The notes under the pieces were generated by a model, which was not told where the DNA came from, did not search any database, and was given only the letters and a program-made list of their open reading frames with translations. Position numbers and translations under genes: made by a program. From NCBI RefSeq assembly GCF_036324505.1, contig NC_086356.1, positions 14,617,244 to 14,681,243 on the forward strand: DNA of 64,000 nucleotides, given 5' to 3'. This document shows, in pieces, positions 28,201 to 41,935 of this stretch; positions within the stretch are counted from its first letter, which is position 1, and each line of letters begins with the position of its first letter. Origin of the DNA: Eleginops maclovinus. Taxonomy: Eukaryota > Chordata > Actinopteri > Perciformes > Eleginopidae.

Positions 28201-29328
28201 ATGTACACATTAGTCATTTTTGTATGCTAGCCTAAATGTCTGATGTTCTTGTTTTTTATAAGAGGACTGTCTTATTTTTGAAGAAGGTTGAAAAGAAGGT
28301 CATACGAAGGACCAGGATACAAAAATCTATAATGAATCTTGAGCAGTTGGTGTCAAAACTTAAGAGGCATGCATAGTATCCATACAGCAGCCAAAATGAC
28401 TGCTGCTAATTTTGGAGGTTTAAGTGTGGGAATGCAAGTTTGTGAAGTCCTCTTGCTTCAGCTTGCATTCCTACAATTTAAAGTGAAATTATTCTCCAGA
28501 AGTTATAAGAAGAATGAAAGCAAATGTACCCTGTGCAAGTACTAGCACGCAAAAGTCAGCTGTTATTTTTATTTGCTTGTACTTTGATAGGCACTGTCCA
28601 GCTCTCAGTCCTCCGTTCAGTAAAAGAGTGCTGCTGGATCAGCACATTCATCTGACTCATGGGGTCAAAGAGGGGAAGACTGTCAACTCGGATAATACTG
28701 AGGCTTTACCGGACAAGGATACGGTACTGTGGCATACACGTGTCAACATAATTTTGTTAGCAGGAAGTTAATCTTTTTACCCTACAAGGGATTTTCAGGG
28801 TACTGTCAATCCTAACTCATTTACATTTTCTGTGCAGACCCTCAGCCCCAAAAGGAAGCAAGAAGAGGAAGAGGGGTCTTCAGGCCTGACGCCCAGGGGC
28901 TCTGGCTCACAGCCGCTAAAGAGGCTCAAAGTGAACATCATTAAAGTTCACCAGTGTGCCGTCTGTGGCCTCACAACTGAAGACATCGCAGCTTTCCATG
29001 AGCACATTCCCAAGCACAAGTCTGATGGCTCGTCCTACCAGTGTCAGGAGTGCGGCCTGTGCTACACCTCCCACCGTTCGCTAGCCCGACACCTCTTTAT
29101 CGTACATCGGCTGAAGGAGCCGCAGGGTCTTGCCCGATACAATGGACGGGGCAAGGACGACGATGAGAGTCAGAGAGAGAACCAGCTGGATGTTACAGAC
29201 GGGACACCTAACACCAAATGCAAAGTGTGCGGGATGATGTTTGAGACCGAGGAAACCTTAACACCCACATGAGGACACATGGGATGGCTTTTATAAAGTC
29301 TAAGAGGCTGAGTGCGGCTGAGAAGTGA
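22282..29328 (+). CDS. znf532: Zinc finger protein 532 (frameshift near the end)
   Basis: Large C2H2 zinc-finger nuclear protein, related to ZNF592/ZNF687 that act with the ZMYND8 chromatin complex. Coding exons: 22282-24546, 24783-24964, 25590-25766, 26748-26910, 27123-27443, 27724-27836, 28591-28723 and 28838 to the end; phases close throughout. It starts [20 protein letters not shown], the signature N-terminus of ZNF532/592. [25 protein letters not shown] and [13 protein letters not shown] follow, then [13 protein letters not shown]. Zinc fingers begin near residue 585 ([16 protein letters not shown]) and continue through the small exons ([63 protein letters not shown]). In the last finger, [15 protein letters not shown], one A is missing near 29258-29263 compared with the expected ...LNTHMRTH. 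This brings a stop at 29270-29272; the expected frame resumes with [20 protein letters not shown] and stops at 29328. Read as given, 1262 residues; uninterrupted, it would be 1281. Confidence 0.93.
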
Positions 29329-31951
29329 CACATTTAAAGCACTCCAACTCAAGCAAACACTGTTGTTTTAAACTTTACAGTTTGTAAAAACAGAAAACTC
29401 TCAGTATTTAATGCTGTATATACATTCATAATGTACAAGCAGGTTACTACAGTACAGTATACCCTTAAACATATGTAATACATGTCAAAATTACTTTATG
29501 TTTAGGATAGATTTTTTGTACACATATATGTTTATAGGCTTTGAATATATTGTTTTATAGAAGAGCTTTTTAAAATTTATTTTAAACAATTTCCATTGTT
29601 CTTGCTAGGGCTAGATAATATGTGGATATATTGATGTAATGGGATTCATTCTCACACAGTCAGCAGTGTTAAAAATTGCTAATGTAAAACAAATGTCTGT
29701 AAGAAGAAACATGCACATATAAAACTTTTTGGGAGATTCAGGTTTTCCCATTGCAGTACATGATATACACTACCCAATGTCCTCAGTTTCACTTAACATT
29801 TGAGAAAAAGATTGGCATCAAACATTCATTATGTATTAGTTTTTGTTTAAATTCATGAATCACTAATAATTCTCTCAGAGCCCTCCTTGCCTTTTAAAAT
29901 CAAACTGTGCTCTGGTCTCCTAATAAACCCAGATATTATTGACCCTAAAACAAAATCTCTGATTCCATTTGAGCTGATATAGAATAAAATATCAAAAGAT
30001 ATCAGACAAAGATAACATCTGTCAGCTGCATATAACTTTGTAAAATGTGTGTTATTTATATATCAAATACCTACACAGCAAATGTTAGAAATCTGTTTAA
30101 AACAACCAGTTGTGTGAATGACTATGCCAAGCATTAATCATCAGAAACAGGAGCCTTTAACAAATACCCGGACCAAATATGAAAGAGTTTATATTTTTGG
30201 ACAAAATGTGATATATGTATGGCAGCTCTTTAAGTCACTATTAAGTCAAACGTAAATGTAAACTGGGAAACTTAATTATTGATAAAAGACAACCAGTTCA
30301 ATTTAATGAACAATAACTGCAAGATGTGATAATCAAAAGATTGTTTCCCCTTGCTTTCTATGTTCCAATCATTCTCAATATGTTTTTGGATAATAGATCT
30401 GCTACTTAGACAATGAGACATAACTGTCAGGTGCTGTGAATCTGCATGTGAGAAACTGTCTGTCAATCATTTGTTGAAGCGAATGTATCTTACTGATGCT
30501 GTTTTTAGACATGTCTGATGGCTGTGTACAAGCTGTTATTTAAGTCAATAAATGATGACATCTGACAGAGGTAAGATCCGATGTCATATGTACATGAAAC
30601 ATCAGCTGCTCCTGTTGAAAAGTATCAAAAATCTCTTTGATTTATTCATGCTCATGCTTGTGTAGTGCTGCTTGTATCATGCACTTAGATTATTAAGAAG
30701 GTTTGAAGTCAAAAAGCTGGATTTTGATACATAATGTCCTGAAATCCACCTTTTGACCTTTGTCAGACCACTTAGACTGAAACAAATAACAAATGAAAAA
30801 TGAAGACTAACCCTAAACTAAGCCCTAGCCTTGCCATTTCAATCGTATCAGATGATAGTAGTGTTGTGTTAATAGCAAGAGGCCCCAACAAATCAATTAA
30901 TGGTGCTTTAACCGTTAACAGTGTCACTGTCAACTGTTTCTGAATGATAGAAGAATTGAACTTGCTGGCAGCATGTTAAACGTTATTTATTCATCTGCAA
31001 CTAGTGGACCTCCCCATGAACCACTCTTACAGGTTTGTATTTTTTAAAAGCCCACACACCGGACTAAAATACTGGGGATATAATAAAGAAAATAAAACAT
31101 TAATACTGTTTCCTTAACAACTAAATAATTACATATATTAATGAAATTTCAGAAGACAACTGTTTGGTAACTGCATGCTTTTACTTAACCAACTTGAAAA
31201 TGAACAACAAAAAATAAATCACAAAACCTCTGTCACTTACCTTCCTCACTAATATAATGCTGAGCTATAAGAAGGAACATATTCAACATTTTGATCACAC
31301 TGATATGAAGCTATAATCACCTTAAATAAAGTTTAAGCAAATTCATTTATTTTCCTTTCGGAGAGAACTAAAACTCGAAATAATCAGGATTTAAATCATA
31401 CTTTATGTTTATAGATAGTTCCCCCCATGTTTGCCTGGTAAAGTCTTAGGACTTTATAAAGGTTTTTTTTAAGACAAGCTTACCCTCTAGTGGCCGTTGC
31501 TGTTATGCACTGTTGCTCCTCATATGTTCTAGTGTCAGATAGATTGTTCAAGTAAAAACAAACTAAGACGAAACATTTTAGGACAAATATTCAAATTATT
31601 TCACCCATGAATTCTAACGAAAAAACATCTGCTGTTCGATAGGTAGTCGTTTTACAACGTGGCACTGCCTTTTGTATAAGTGTAGCAAAAATTATTATGC
31701 TTATATTTTAATTATCCTGTGCAGTGACCATAATCCCACCCTGGATATCTTTTGTTTGCATCCTACCCTCATGTAACCAAATCCTGTTCACACCTGATGT
31801 AGAAGACCAGTTTGCCATCTGCAGTAACAAAAGCAGTTTTTTCCATTTACCCCATTCAAGATGAATTTCACGCTTCCTTCTTCTTGATGATGTTACCACT
31901 CCTATGTTATTTAAATCCCCTCTCCACCAAAAGAAACACTTATTCATAAAA
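29329..31951. other. znf532 3' UTR and intergenic
   Basis: Long AT-rich 3' UTR. Possible poly(A) signals are AATAAA at 29922-29927 and 30547-30552. No exon or RNA gene recognised from there to the oacyl start. Confidence 0.5.
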
Positions 31952-34900
31952 ATGGCACTGAGTTGGATGGTGTTCGTTCTTTATGTAGGGTTTAGTAAAG
32001 TGCTACAGAATACACAGGCCTCGACTGTGTCTCAGAAATGTACAGAGGATACCAACACTTTCCTCTTGGAAATTACCCAGGACCGGCCAATGGAATATGC
32101 TGTTCAAAGTAAGTGTTACTGCCTCTTTCTACTAGTATGTTAAGTTTCAGAGTCACATTTGCATTGACTCTGAGGCAGTGGATCTTCTGGGGAATGTAAA
32201 CCACAAGGCCAGCTTTCCTTTGAGAGGGGCCAGCTACATTCATTTTGAAAATAAGTGTTAATTCAAGCCATGGTGTGGTTAAATACAGGCCACCCAAAAA
32301 AATGTAACAGTAGGTCAACTATTAGTCAACTGACTCATTCGTACATCAGAGAAAATGCATAAATAACCGTAATTAAGAACCTGTACTACTTCAAAGCTTA
32401 GAAAAGAGAATTTTAAAAATGGGTTCATCTTTACATCAAAAAGTGTTTATGTATATCAAATACACGGCCTTGCAGTTATTTATTTATGTCAAATATGCAG
32501 AGGATATCCAAATGATTGCTGACTTACAAATATGATGATGGTGAAAGAGATTGTGTTGATACAAAATGAGGTTTCTATCAATATGTTTGGTATATAAATT
32601 AAAATCAATAATAACAATCAACCAAAACATAAACTAGCCAGAGGTGGGAGAAGTACTCAGATTTCGTACTATTTCGTAAAAGTCCTGCATTCAAAATGTT
32701 ACTCAAGTAAAAGTACAAAAAGGTAATGGTATCAAAAAACACTGAGAGTACCAATATTACAAATGATGATGCAGATTGACCCATTTCAGAATAACATAAA
32801 TAATATGTTCTGATTATAATTGTGGATGTATAAAAGTGTTATCAGAGCTTGTAAAGGTGCAGCTAAGCTAAAGTTTTATTTTAGTGTTGTTTACTGTATA
32901 TTTCACATCATTAAACAAAATATTCAAAGTAACTAAAAGTATCAAATAAATGTATTGGAGTAAAGAACACTATTTAGCTTTACATTGTGGTGGGTAGAAG
33001 TAAAAAGTAGTCCAAAATTGAAATAGGCCTACTCAAGTGAATTACAAATCCCTCAGAATTGTGCTTGAATGCGGTACTTGAGTATATGTACTTAGTTACT
33101 TAAAACCTCTGGAATAAACAGAACCACTGCTCATGCCTATTCACAAATTACACAGATCAACAGGGGAATTAAAACCTCTTAAGGTACATTTAAAGAACTT
33201 ACTCATTATTAAGCCTCATCCCTGTGACTCTGTGCACATCATAATAACTCAACAGTGTCAGTGTATGGTAATGCAGCATAGGCGACATATCATGATCTCA
33301 CCATTAAAACTGGGAGCACTTAGTTGAGTTACTACAGGGAGAAAAGTCAGAATGACAGACTGAGAGTATTTTTGACTCACCTTTGAAGACAATCTTTTTA
33401 TTATTTATTTGGATGACTTCATTTATAATTACTCCACACACTAGCTAACTGCTAACATGTGTCACAACAACAACAACAACAACAACAACGACAACAAACT
33501 GAATAACAAGCTGTTGTTGAAAAAATATAAATTAAATATTTTAGTTTGTTGTTTGGCGGACAATGGCAAGATTAAGCGTTTGTTTATGAGTTGCTTTTTC
33601 TACTTGTCACTCACAGTTTTACAGTTTACACTGGCACTGGTGACCGATTTGTTTGACACTTTAGCTGTCCGGTGTTTAGCACAGGTGGGGTAGCAGCGCC
33701 ATGTGTGTCCATTGTGATACGAGGGGCGCTGTTTCACTCAAACTGTGTTAATCAGAGAAGATAGTATATTGCTGAATGAAATTAAATCTAGTATTTGATT
33801 AAGTGCATTACATATATATCTAAAAATAGCAAGACTTGCCCCACTTTAGGGTTTAACTTTTAACATATGTTAGAGCTTTAAATGGGATTTTGAAGATTCA
33901 CAAAAAGATCATTCTTTGAATCAATGAAGCGGATTATTTTGGGCATTAACGATCAATCATTAATAGCATATGATACATGTTTTGTTTTATTTATTAAGTG
34001 CATCTCTTTACATGAAAGGACTGGTGAGGTTTCTGTTTGGTTTTTCCTTCTGGTCATGCTTTTTTATGTTTTGTCAGTGTATGATGCATTTGGAAAGATG
34101 GGGAGCAATGTGAAAGGAGGCAATGCAAACCAGCCTGGCCTGCTGCAGGAGTGCCAGTCTGCACATGGACCCACTTTCTCTGCACAATACTGTGAGGTGT
34201 TCCTTAAACAGGTAACAACAAACAATGTAAAAGATAAAGAAGATGAAATGCCATCCTGACATTTGTTATAGATCCTGAACAGAGCTTTTCTACTACAGGG
34301 AACAGTCCAGTACTTTGTGGGTATGTGTGTTCCTGACTCCTGCGGAGAAGAAGATGTGCAAATGCTGGTGCTACACGGTCAGTGATTTCAAAATAAAGGT
34401 TCTCTGGACAATGCATTCAGTCATTCCAATACATTTTAGTTTCACCCTTTTTTTTTAACAGGGAGGCTTCAGTTTGGTCACACGTCCCTCATTCCTCCTT
34501 TACCTCACATCCTGGTCAATCAGTCCACTCAAGAGATGATCATGACCCACTGTTTGTCCACGATTGCGCCTGGTGCATCCGATGCCATCGTTCTGTAAGT
34601 AGTTTATTGGGCATGTTTTTTTTCTTTAAAAAGACTTCTCTTCTGTCTTAAAGGGGTATTAATTACTATACATCACACAATGATCAAAGATCAAATATTA
34701 TCTCTGCAAAGTGAAAACATTGATACATAAACTATATCATCTTAGATATGAAACTATTAACTCATAACGAAAGCAAACATGTGCACATAAACATAAATAA
34801 ATATGAGAAATGTGGCAGTTTATAGTGAACTTTTTTTCCTCTAAAAAATGGTTTCATATCAATCGCAGGCCCCCAAACTGAATCCTATCAAAGTGCAGAC

Positions 34901-37900
34901 ATTGTGTTTCAGCAAATTGTTATTTTGTTGTCCAAAAAGTGATATGATTTAAACCCCTTCTATCTTATATGTGTACTGATAAGCTGAACCACAGAAGTTA
35001 AGTGAAATTTCAAGACTTCACTCTCCCTTTTCTCCTGCAGGTTTGTGTGTTGTGTAATGGTAGCCATCCCTCTTTTGGCTACCCTGCTAACAGCTATAAT
35101 AAAGTGGCAAAGAAAAAGAGAGGTCAGGCCAGCAGCACAGACTTCCTGTTCAAACACAGGCCTCAACCTTTATGGGACCATGAAGACCAATGGCTCCTAC
35201 AGTAGTGAAATAAATGATGACACAGAGGCAAATACTAATAGTAAGTACAATTTGTATTATGTGTAGAGTATAGGTAAATGATTAACCCCTTGAGATTGAC
35301 CTTCACATTTCCAAGTGGGAGAAAACACGTCTGAAATAATTATTAATACTGATAATAAATGAATGGATTAAATGAACAGAACAATGAAAAAACACGAAAG
35401 GACTCTTCCTTCCACCAAAATCACACCAACATAACATGAAAAAAATGAACTAGATAACAAGTTAACTTCATGTCAAGGTTAACTTATAAACTTAATATGA
35501 AGCTTCATACATTAAGGAAGATTAAAGAAGTTGTGTTGTTGTGTAATTAAAAGCTACTGATCTGAGTGAATGAAACAAACTATTCAAGTCTGATAGTAGT
35601 TTAAACTTAAAAGAAAAAAGTTGTTTTTACAGAAAAATGTTTGTCTTTCCTAGGCAGTACCAACAACACTTCCCAAAGCTTTGTGTACCGGTGCCTTCAG
35701 GCGTTCTCCATACAGAACACTAGTCAGGGAGTTTTGAGCACCTCCTCATCGCTCCCAGGAGGAGGCTACTCCTCCCTGAACGGCATCCGTGTTCTCAGCC
35801 TGTTATGGATCATATGTGGACACTCTGCTCAGTTCCCCGTTATAAACAATCTGGGTACGACAAGATTCAATATCAGTGGTGGAATGTCACAAAGTACATT
35901 TGCTCAAGTACGATTTTGAGGTACTTGTACCGTACTTGAGTGTTTTCATGTTATGCTACATTATACTTCTACTTTACTTCATTATTTAACCAATATTGTA
36001 TTTTTTCTCTCTCAGCTATAGCTACAAGTAACTTTACAGATTCAATTTAGAAGCTAAAATATTATTATTATAAACAACATTATCTTTTTTCCAGATAACT
36101 ACAAAAACTGGAGGACAACAGTTGAAAGCAACCCTCTGCATGTGCTTACCATCAGCGGACCTGTTTTTCTAGCTGTGGACACTTTTTTACTGCTAGGGTA
36201 AGACTGAAACATGGACTTTAAAACCATACCTTGTCTGTAAAGAGAAAACACTGAGGTTTGAAGGAGTTCACCCCAAAAAAGTACCTTTTTTGTTTCTTAT
36301 GTGGAGTGGCATTTATCAACTTAGATTTGCCATAAGTAGATAGATCCTTCTAGTACTATTTGTGATATCGTACTAGAGAGTAAATAGTTCATACAATAAG
36401 CTGCTAAAAACGAGATCTCTGGATTATCTTCGGAAACAGGGTCATGATATCTGGAAGTATACCATGCTGTTGAGTTTTTCAAATGTGAAACTAACATCAA
36501 AACAGTCCAGATCGTTTCTGAAGCAGCTTTTGTGTTGTAGGGGTCTGCTTAGTGCAAGAACTCTGCTGGGCTCTATAAACAAGGCTGACGACAATTTGAG
36601 TCCGAGTTTGGTGGCTAACTACCTCCTCAGGAGGATTAAAAGGTACTCTTTGTTGATAATTTCACCAAAGGTTGTGATTATCTATCTGTGTCATTCTTTT
36701 CTTGGAAATTAAAAGATTAAAAGTTCTTCATTGTATGTAGGAAGTTACATAAGTGTGAATACTCTCTTTTTTTTATACAGGATTCAACCTCTGCATATGT
36801 TTGTTATGTGTCTAACCATTGGCCTCATCTCACTGATCCAGTGGGGACCCTACTGGTTCCCTTTTATAGATACACTGATGGATTGTAAGACGTACTGGTG
36901 GGCCAACTTATTGTTGATAAGCAATCTTCTCCCAGTCCATGAAATAGTAAGTTTAAATATATAAGTGCATAGTTTATTTTCTATTTTGAAATGTTTATAT
37001 ACTTACAACAAGATGTTATTTCCTCATCTCTCCTCAGTGTATTCCTTGGTCATGGTACCTGTCTCTGGACTTCCAGTGTTATGCCACCACTCCTCTGCTG
37101 GTCTATTTTTACAGACTGTATGTCCTTGATATCTACCTTTGAAAAACTCCCCCTTCTGAATCATGGCTCACTTATAACAACTCTACTTCTGTAATCTTAT
37201 TCATCTATCTTTCTTTTGTTTATCAGAAACAGAGGTGTGTTTATAGCTGTTGCTGGAAGTCTTCTGCTGATGACCACTGTGGCAGGAGCTGTTGTAACTG
37301 CACTTATGCTGCTGCCTGTCTTTCAGCCATCTACACTGTAAGATCTAGTGATAGTGATGTGCAAACCGTTATACAGTATTATAGTAGAGGCTTACCAGCC
37401 AATAAAGTAAATTCTTTAAAATTGAAAAATTGTCTTAATTCTCTAAATGATTGATTTCTCTATTTTTCAGGACGTCTGAGTATTACGTCTTATATTACTA
37501 TGTCAAGCCGTACACAAGGTATGGGCCATTTTTAATAGGGATCTTGGCAGGAATATATTTGACAACAAAGAAAGACCCGCTGTTAAAACACAAGGTGAGA
37601 CCCTGCCAGAGACACAGCTTATTTTCATGTAGAAATGAACACATATTTTAAAGGGTTATCAGGCCAAAGTGACACAGTGATAGGAAACTAATTACTTGGC
37701 CCTTTAGTTCTTTTTTTTAGGTTTTCTAACCATTCCTCTCAATCCTCTCTTCCCAAGCGCAGGTAACAAACCTAGGGGCTCTTACATTCTCCTTGCATTT
37801 TACAACTGACCCTTTCTTTGTGCTCGGGCTTTGACCACAGCTGTTTTAACACATGACACTGATAGTGGGCTCTGCTTGCCCGAAGACACACTGGTTCACA

Positions 37901-39214
37901 ATCTCTTTTAGACAGCTAGACATGACTTGTAGTATCTTGATATAGAATGTTTATTATCCTCTCAGGATTAGTAAATTATCTGGGACAAAGCGAGAGAGTG
38001 AGGGTTATATGCTCTTTAAGGGATATTAGGTATCTGTATGGACTCAACTCGCATTCACGTAACACGCATCTACTTATCGGGTCTTTTTGTTGCTATAGTG
38101 GCAGGCAGCACTTGGTTGGATCTTCTGTCTGTCAATCATGGCTGCAGTGATTGGAATCTCTTACATCCTGAAGGAGACCCCAACCTCTCCATCCATACCC
38201 CACGAACTCTACCAGGGACTGCATAGGCCGCTCTGGGCTCTGGCTGTGACCTGGATCATACTGGCCTGTGAGGATGGGTATGGAGGTAAACAAAGAGCTC
38301 TAATTTTAAGAAATTTGAATTTTAAATATGTATCTTAACAAATAATGAAGTATTTTTTGATCAGGCTGATAAATGATTGAATACATTATACATGACAGTA
38401 ACTTCATGATGTCATACTTAAGAAGTATAGTAACATTGGCAATATGAGAAACATATATTGCACTATTTTTGACAAGTGTTATTAAAGTAAAAAGTAAAAA
38501 CGGTTCCTATAACAAACTGGTAAGTTTTTTCTACTTGGCTTGTGATGCTCCAAACACAACCTAGGCCCATTCTATTTAAAGATGGCAGACATCTTTACAG
38601 CTTATTTCTCTAAAATTCTGGAAAGGAAAACATTGATTTGGGGGAAATATCCCTTTACATCATGAACAACAAGTCCTAAATAAAGGACCTAGTTAAAAAA
38701 AAGGACAGAAATACAGAAGTGACATGTCTTAACACTTGTTTTTGAAGTGAAACAAATGTTTAAACTTTAACCCTGAAAGCCAAATGTTTATTAAAAAAGC
38801 AATGCTCCCTTTTCTTCTGTATTTCATGCTCTCTCCAGGTTTGATCAAAACCCTCTTGTCTTTGGGTTTCTGGGTTCCTCTTTCCAACATTAGTTTTGCC
38901 TGCTATCTGATACATCCTGTCTTCATAATCCTCTACATTGGCTTGCAAGAGACCCCAATCCACTACACAGACATAAACTTTGTAAGTCAGCGCCTTTTTA
39001 TTGAGTATAACTGAGCCTAAGGGCTGACCATATAAGATGTTACATTATTTAGATGTGTTTTTGTATCCTTTTCTAACTTAATGTACTGCATGCCTCCCAT
39101 CTTCTTTAGATGTACCTGTTCCTTGGACACCTGGTGCTCACGTTGGTGTTGAGCTATGTGGTTACCTTGCTGGTTGAGAAGCCATACATCCTCCTAAAAT
39201 GGAGAGGCAAATAA
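31952..39214 (+). CDS. oacyl: OACYL / NRF-6-like membrane O-acyltransferase, copy 1
   Basis: Multi-pass membrane protein of the acyltransferase-3 family with an NRF N-terminal domain ('nose resistant to fluoxetine 6' type). The substrate is unknown. Fifteen exons: 31952-32108, 34078-34211, 34299-34377, 34462-34594, 35041-35240, 35654-35854, 36095-36197, 36541-36642, 36781-36946, 37038-37117, 37227-37337, 37471-37594, 38099-38285, 38839-38981, 39110-39214. They give 674 residues with all phases closing and no stop. Order of parts: signal peptide ([14 protein letters not shown]); luminal NRF domain ([15 protein letters not shown], then [11 protein letters not shown]); first membrane helix in exon 5 ([16 protein letters not shown]); a charged loop; and the catalytic-type motif [16 protein letters not shown] with its histidine near residue 291. 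Further helices follow, with [20 protein letters not shown] and the last helix before [13 protein letters not shown]. In human this locus, as I recall it, holds only the OACYL pseudogene. Copy 2 follows 2.7 kb downstream. Confidence 0.93.
32639..33111. mobile_element. hAT/Tol2-like non-autonomous element in oacyl copy 1 intron 1
   Basis: A 473-bp block starting CAGAGGTGGGAGAAGTACTC and ending in ...ACCTCTG, with ACTCAAGTAAAAGTAC inside. These ends resemble those of Tol2-type hAT elements. No transposase. I see no clear 8-bp target duplication (AAACTAGC versus GAATAAAC), so the ends may have decayed. Confidence 0.6.
33463..33498. repeat. (CAA)n microsatellite
   Basis: About 12 CAA units, one interrupted, in intron 1 of oacyl copy 1. 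Confidence 0.9.
35876..36045. repeat. Tol2-like MITE fragment in oacyl copy 1 intron 6
   Basis: The block with GTGGTGGAATGTCACAAAG, then TTGAGGTACTTGTACCGTAC and GCTACATTATACTTCTACTT, is a widespread teleost repeat of the ACTTGAGTA type. It is absent from the same intron of copy 2 (44640-44739), so it came in after the gene duplicated. Confidence 0.6.
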
Positions 39215-41935
39215 AGAACACAAAACACTTTATCCAGCTAACATCCCTACTCTCATGTTAGTTTCTTGTGCCTTGTAAGTCATTTCAGTCTCTTGATCAA
39301 GTAACTTTTTGTAGAAAGTCAACCTTTCTGTAGATCACACAAAATTGTAACTAAAATGTATTAATTAAATTGGTCATTATGCTGTCCTCGTGCTGCGTTC
39401 TCTAGCTTGCAGAACTAGACAGCTAGCTAACAATTTGTCGTCTATTAAATAAAGTTGATGAACTCAAGCGAGGCAAGAAGTGTTGGTTTTTCTTCCGTTT
39501 ACTTTGTTCACCAAGCAAGTATTAATACAGGACATTCGTTTTTTGTAAAACTGAAACATACAGAAACAAAGGATACATAAATCTCACGAAGATAATATTA
39601 CAGTGCATAGCAGGTAGCATGATACCACGAGAGCTAGCATGGCTAAGTGACAAATTATCCTAGAGATGTAGAGACACAAATTCAACATAAACTCTTAATT
39701 ATCTACATGGCATTGAATGTGGTAACAAAGAATAGGCACTTACAGACTAATAATGTCCAAAGCTCGCGCGTTAAAGGTAAGTCTTTGAAGAGGAATCCGG
39801 CAGAAACTGTATCCGTATGTTCTCCTAACTCAAGTCAACTCGACAATGAAAAAGAACTAAACCTGCGCGACTTTGTAAATAGTATTGTCCGCTAGGTGGC
39901 AGTATTTCCCCACATATAATACGCAAGCTACCAAATGCTTAAGGAGGGCTGAACAGTCATAAAGAAAAAACTGTTTGCTATTCAAGATAATTAGCCTGAA
40001 TGCTATTATTAACTTTGTCTCCACATAGTGTAAATTCTATATTGAAGTTTCTAAAAGAGGAGAGGGCTTAGACTACGGAAACATACTTTAAGTGTAGCCC
40101 TCGTGCCAAGACAAGGCTTGTGTGACTGGTTCCCATGTGACACAAAGTTCACCATATTCCCCCGGCCATTCAACTCCCCTCCTTTGAAACTGGACTTCGA
40201 CACTGCACTTTCCATGGCAGTGACTCAGAAAGTGACTCTGACTCAGCTGATGAGATCACAACAAAGGTTTTCAGTTTCTTATGACGCATAAATAGCAAAT
40301 TACATTTGCATCGTAGCAGTTGCAATATGCTGGGTATGCGCTCTGTGGTACATTAGATTAAGATGAGTAATGCTTTCTGAACAGCCTCAAAGGAATACTT
40401 CTATCCTTTTGCCACTGTTGATCCCTGCTGCTCACTCAGAAACTAAACGCCTCGTGATGATTTTCTCAGGAGTTATGTTGTATAAACAATGATTTCAGGA
40501 TGGAACTTTAAAAAAAAGAAATCCATAAATGCCAGTTTCAGCATCAAATACTCTAAATTAAATTGTGTTTTAGTTCGGTGAGACCCTGGGTACAGTGATG
40601 TGCGATAAGATCCAAACATTGCTAGCTTTTAGTTTTTTTTTAATATAGTGATCTCCTATCAACCCTTTTCTGGCTAAACTAAAATAAATACTGAGCATGG
40701 CTGTATTAAGTGTTGCTTTCATATACTGTAAGTTCTATATTGTGTAACTCTTTATTTACATGTATTTGTTCACATCACATCATTGATGGTTTTGAGTCCT
40801 CGTTGTCTGTTAAACTCTTAAGGTAAATAAAACCTTTCATAGTGTGTGTGTTTGGTGTCATGTTGACCCTTTGCAGTGTCTGTTTGTTTCCAACAACGTT
40901 TTGTGGGAGATGATTTACATAAAAAAGCCCCAGCCCTTTTATGTATTTACTTTATTTAATTTGTATTTATTTTATATTTTGAATGTCTGTGCTTTTCAAA
41001 GGTTTTCTCATGTCTTTTGTAAGAGCCTGTCCTCTGTTTTGTAAAATATCTGAAAGTGTTATGTTCAATTATTTATTAGTAGCATTTGATCCTTGCTTTG
41101 TTGAATTTGTTTTTTCTGTAGCGTAGTAATCTGTTTGTGATTGTTTTTCCATGTCAGAATTCATTAGCAGTTATAAACATCCCTTACTGCTATGCATTAT
41201 TGTTGGTCAGTAGATGTATATAATTGCTTTTCTAAATATAATAGGGCCTTATGTTTAAAACAAGTATTAGTCAAATATTAGCCTACTCCATATGGAGCCT
41301 CATTGGCCTATGGCAAACATATACATCCGGTTCATAAATCCTGCAAGCTGCAGCCAGTCGTAGATATCTGAGGCCAACCAGTTGCAGGGCGCAAACCAAC
41401 AGACCACTCATTTGTAGGTTAATCTTTTTCGTTATTTCCAGTCCTAATTGGCTACTAAGTTCATCTGGAAGAAAAGTTATCCAGTTTATAAAATGCTAAC
41501 GTTTGGGAATGACCAACAAAATCAAAAGTTCATCTTCTGAACCAACGTTGTTTTTGAATAATGTTTGGTGCACGAACTGCTGATCCAGATGTTTTGAAGT
41601 CTCCCTCTACCCTATTCTGGTTCTGACAATTAAAAACAGTCAGCGGCAAATGGATAGTAAAATAGATTTATGAATGCATTTGTTTACTATGAAACTGTGG
41701 CCTTATACTGCAGACTGATATTTGGAATTACTTGATATATCGTATCCTGCGTATGAGACGCCTTGGCAACATCAGTTATGGACAATGGTTCAGCGAACAA
41801 TCATTTAGGGAAGCCTTAGACTTATTTATTTTACCTGCAACCACACCCCACATTCTTCTTCCTGGTGATGCCACGCCCACTATTGTAGTTACTTAAACCA
41901 GATCTCACCTGAAAAAATGTGTTTTTCTTCCGAAA
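39215..41935. other. Intergenic between the two oacyl copies
   Basis: oacyl copy 1 most likely ends at AATAAA 39448-39453. A GC-richer patch at 40040-40290 carries two AP-1/MARE-type sites, TGACTCA at 40221-40227 and TGACTCAGC at 40239-40247. No coding exon was recognised. Confidence 0.45.
40221..40247 (+). promoter_or_regulatory. Paired AP-1/MARE-type sites
   Basis: TGACTCA at 40221-40227 and TGACTCAGC at 40239-40247, followed by TGATGAGATCAC. Motif matches only; the patch is 1.7 kb upstream of oacyl copy 2. Confidence 0.3.

Noticed and set aside
33924..34259. Extended ORF reading into oacyl exon 2 from the intron, as an alternative start
   Set aside because: The upstream part is intron sequence; exon 2 is opened by TTTTGTCAG and the signal peptide is supplied by exon 1.
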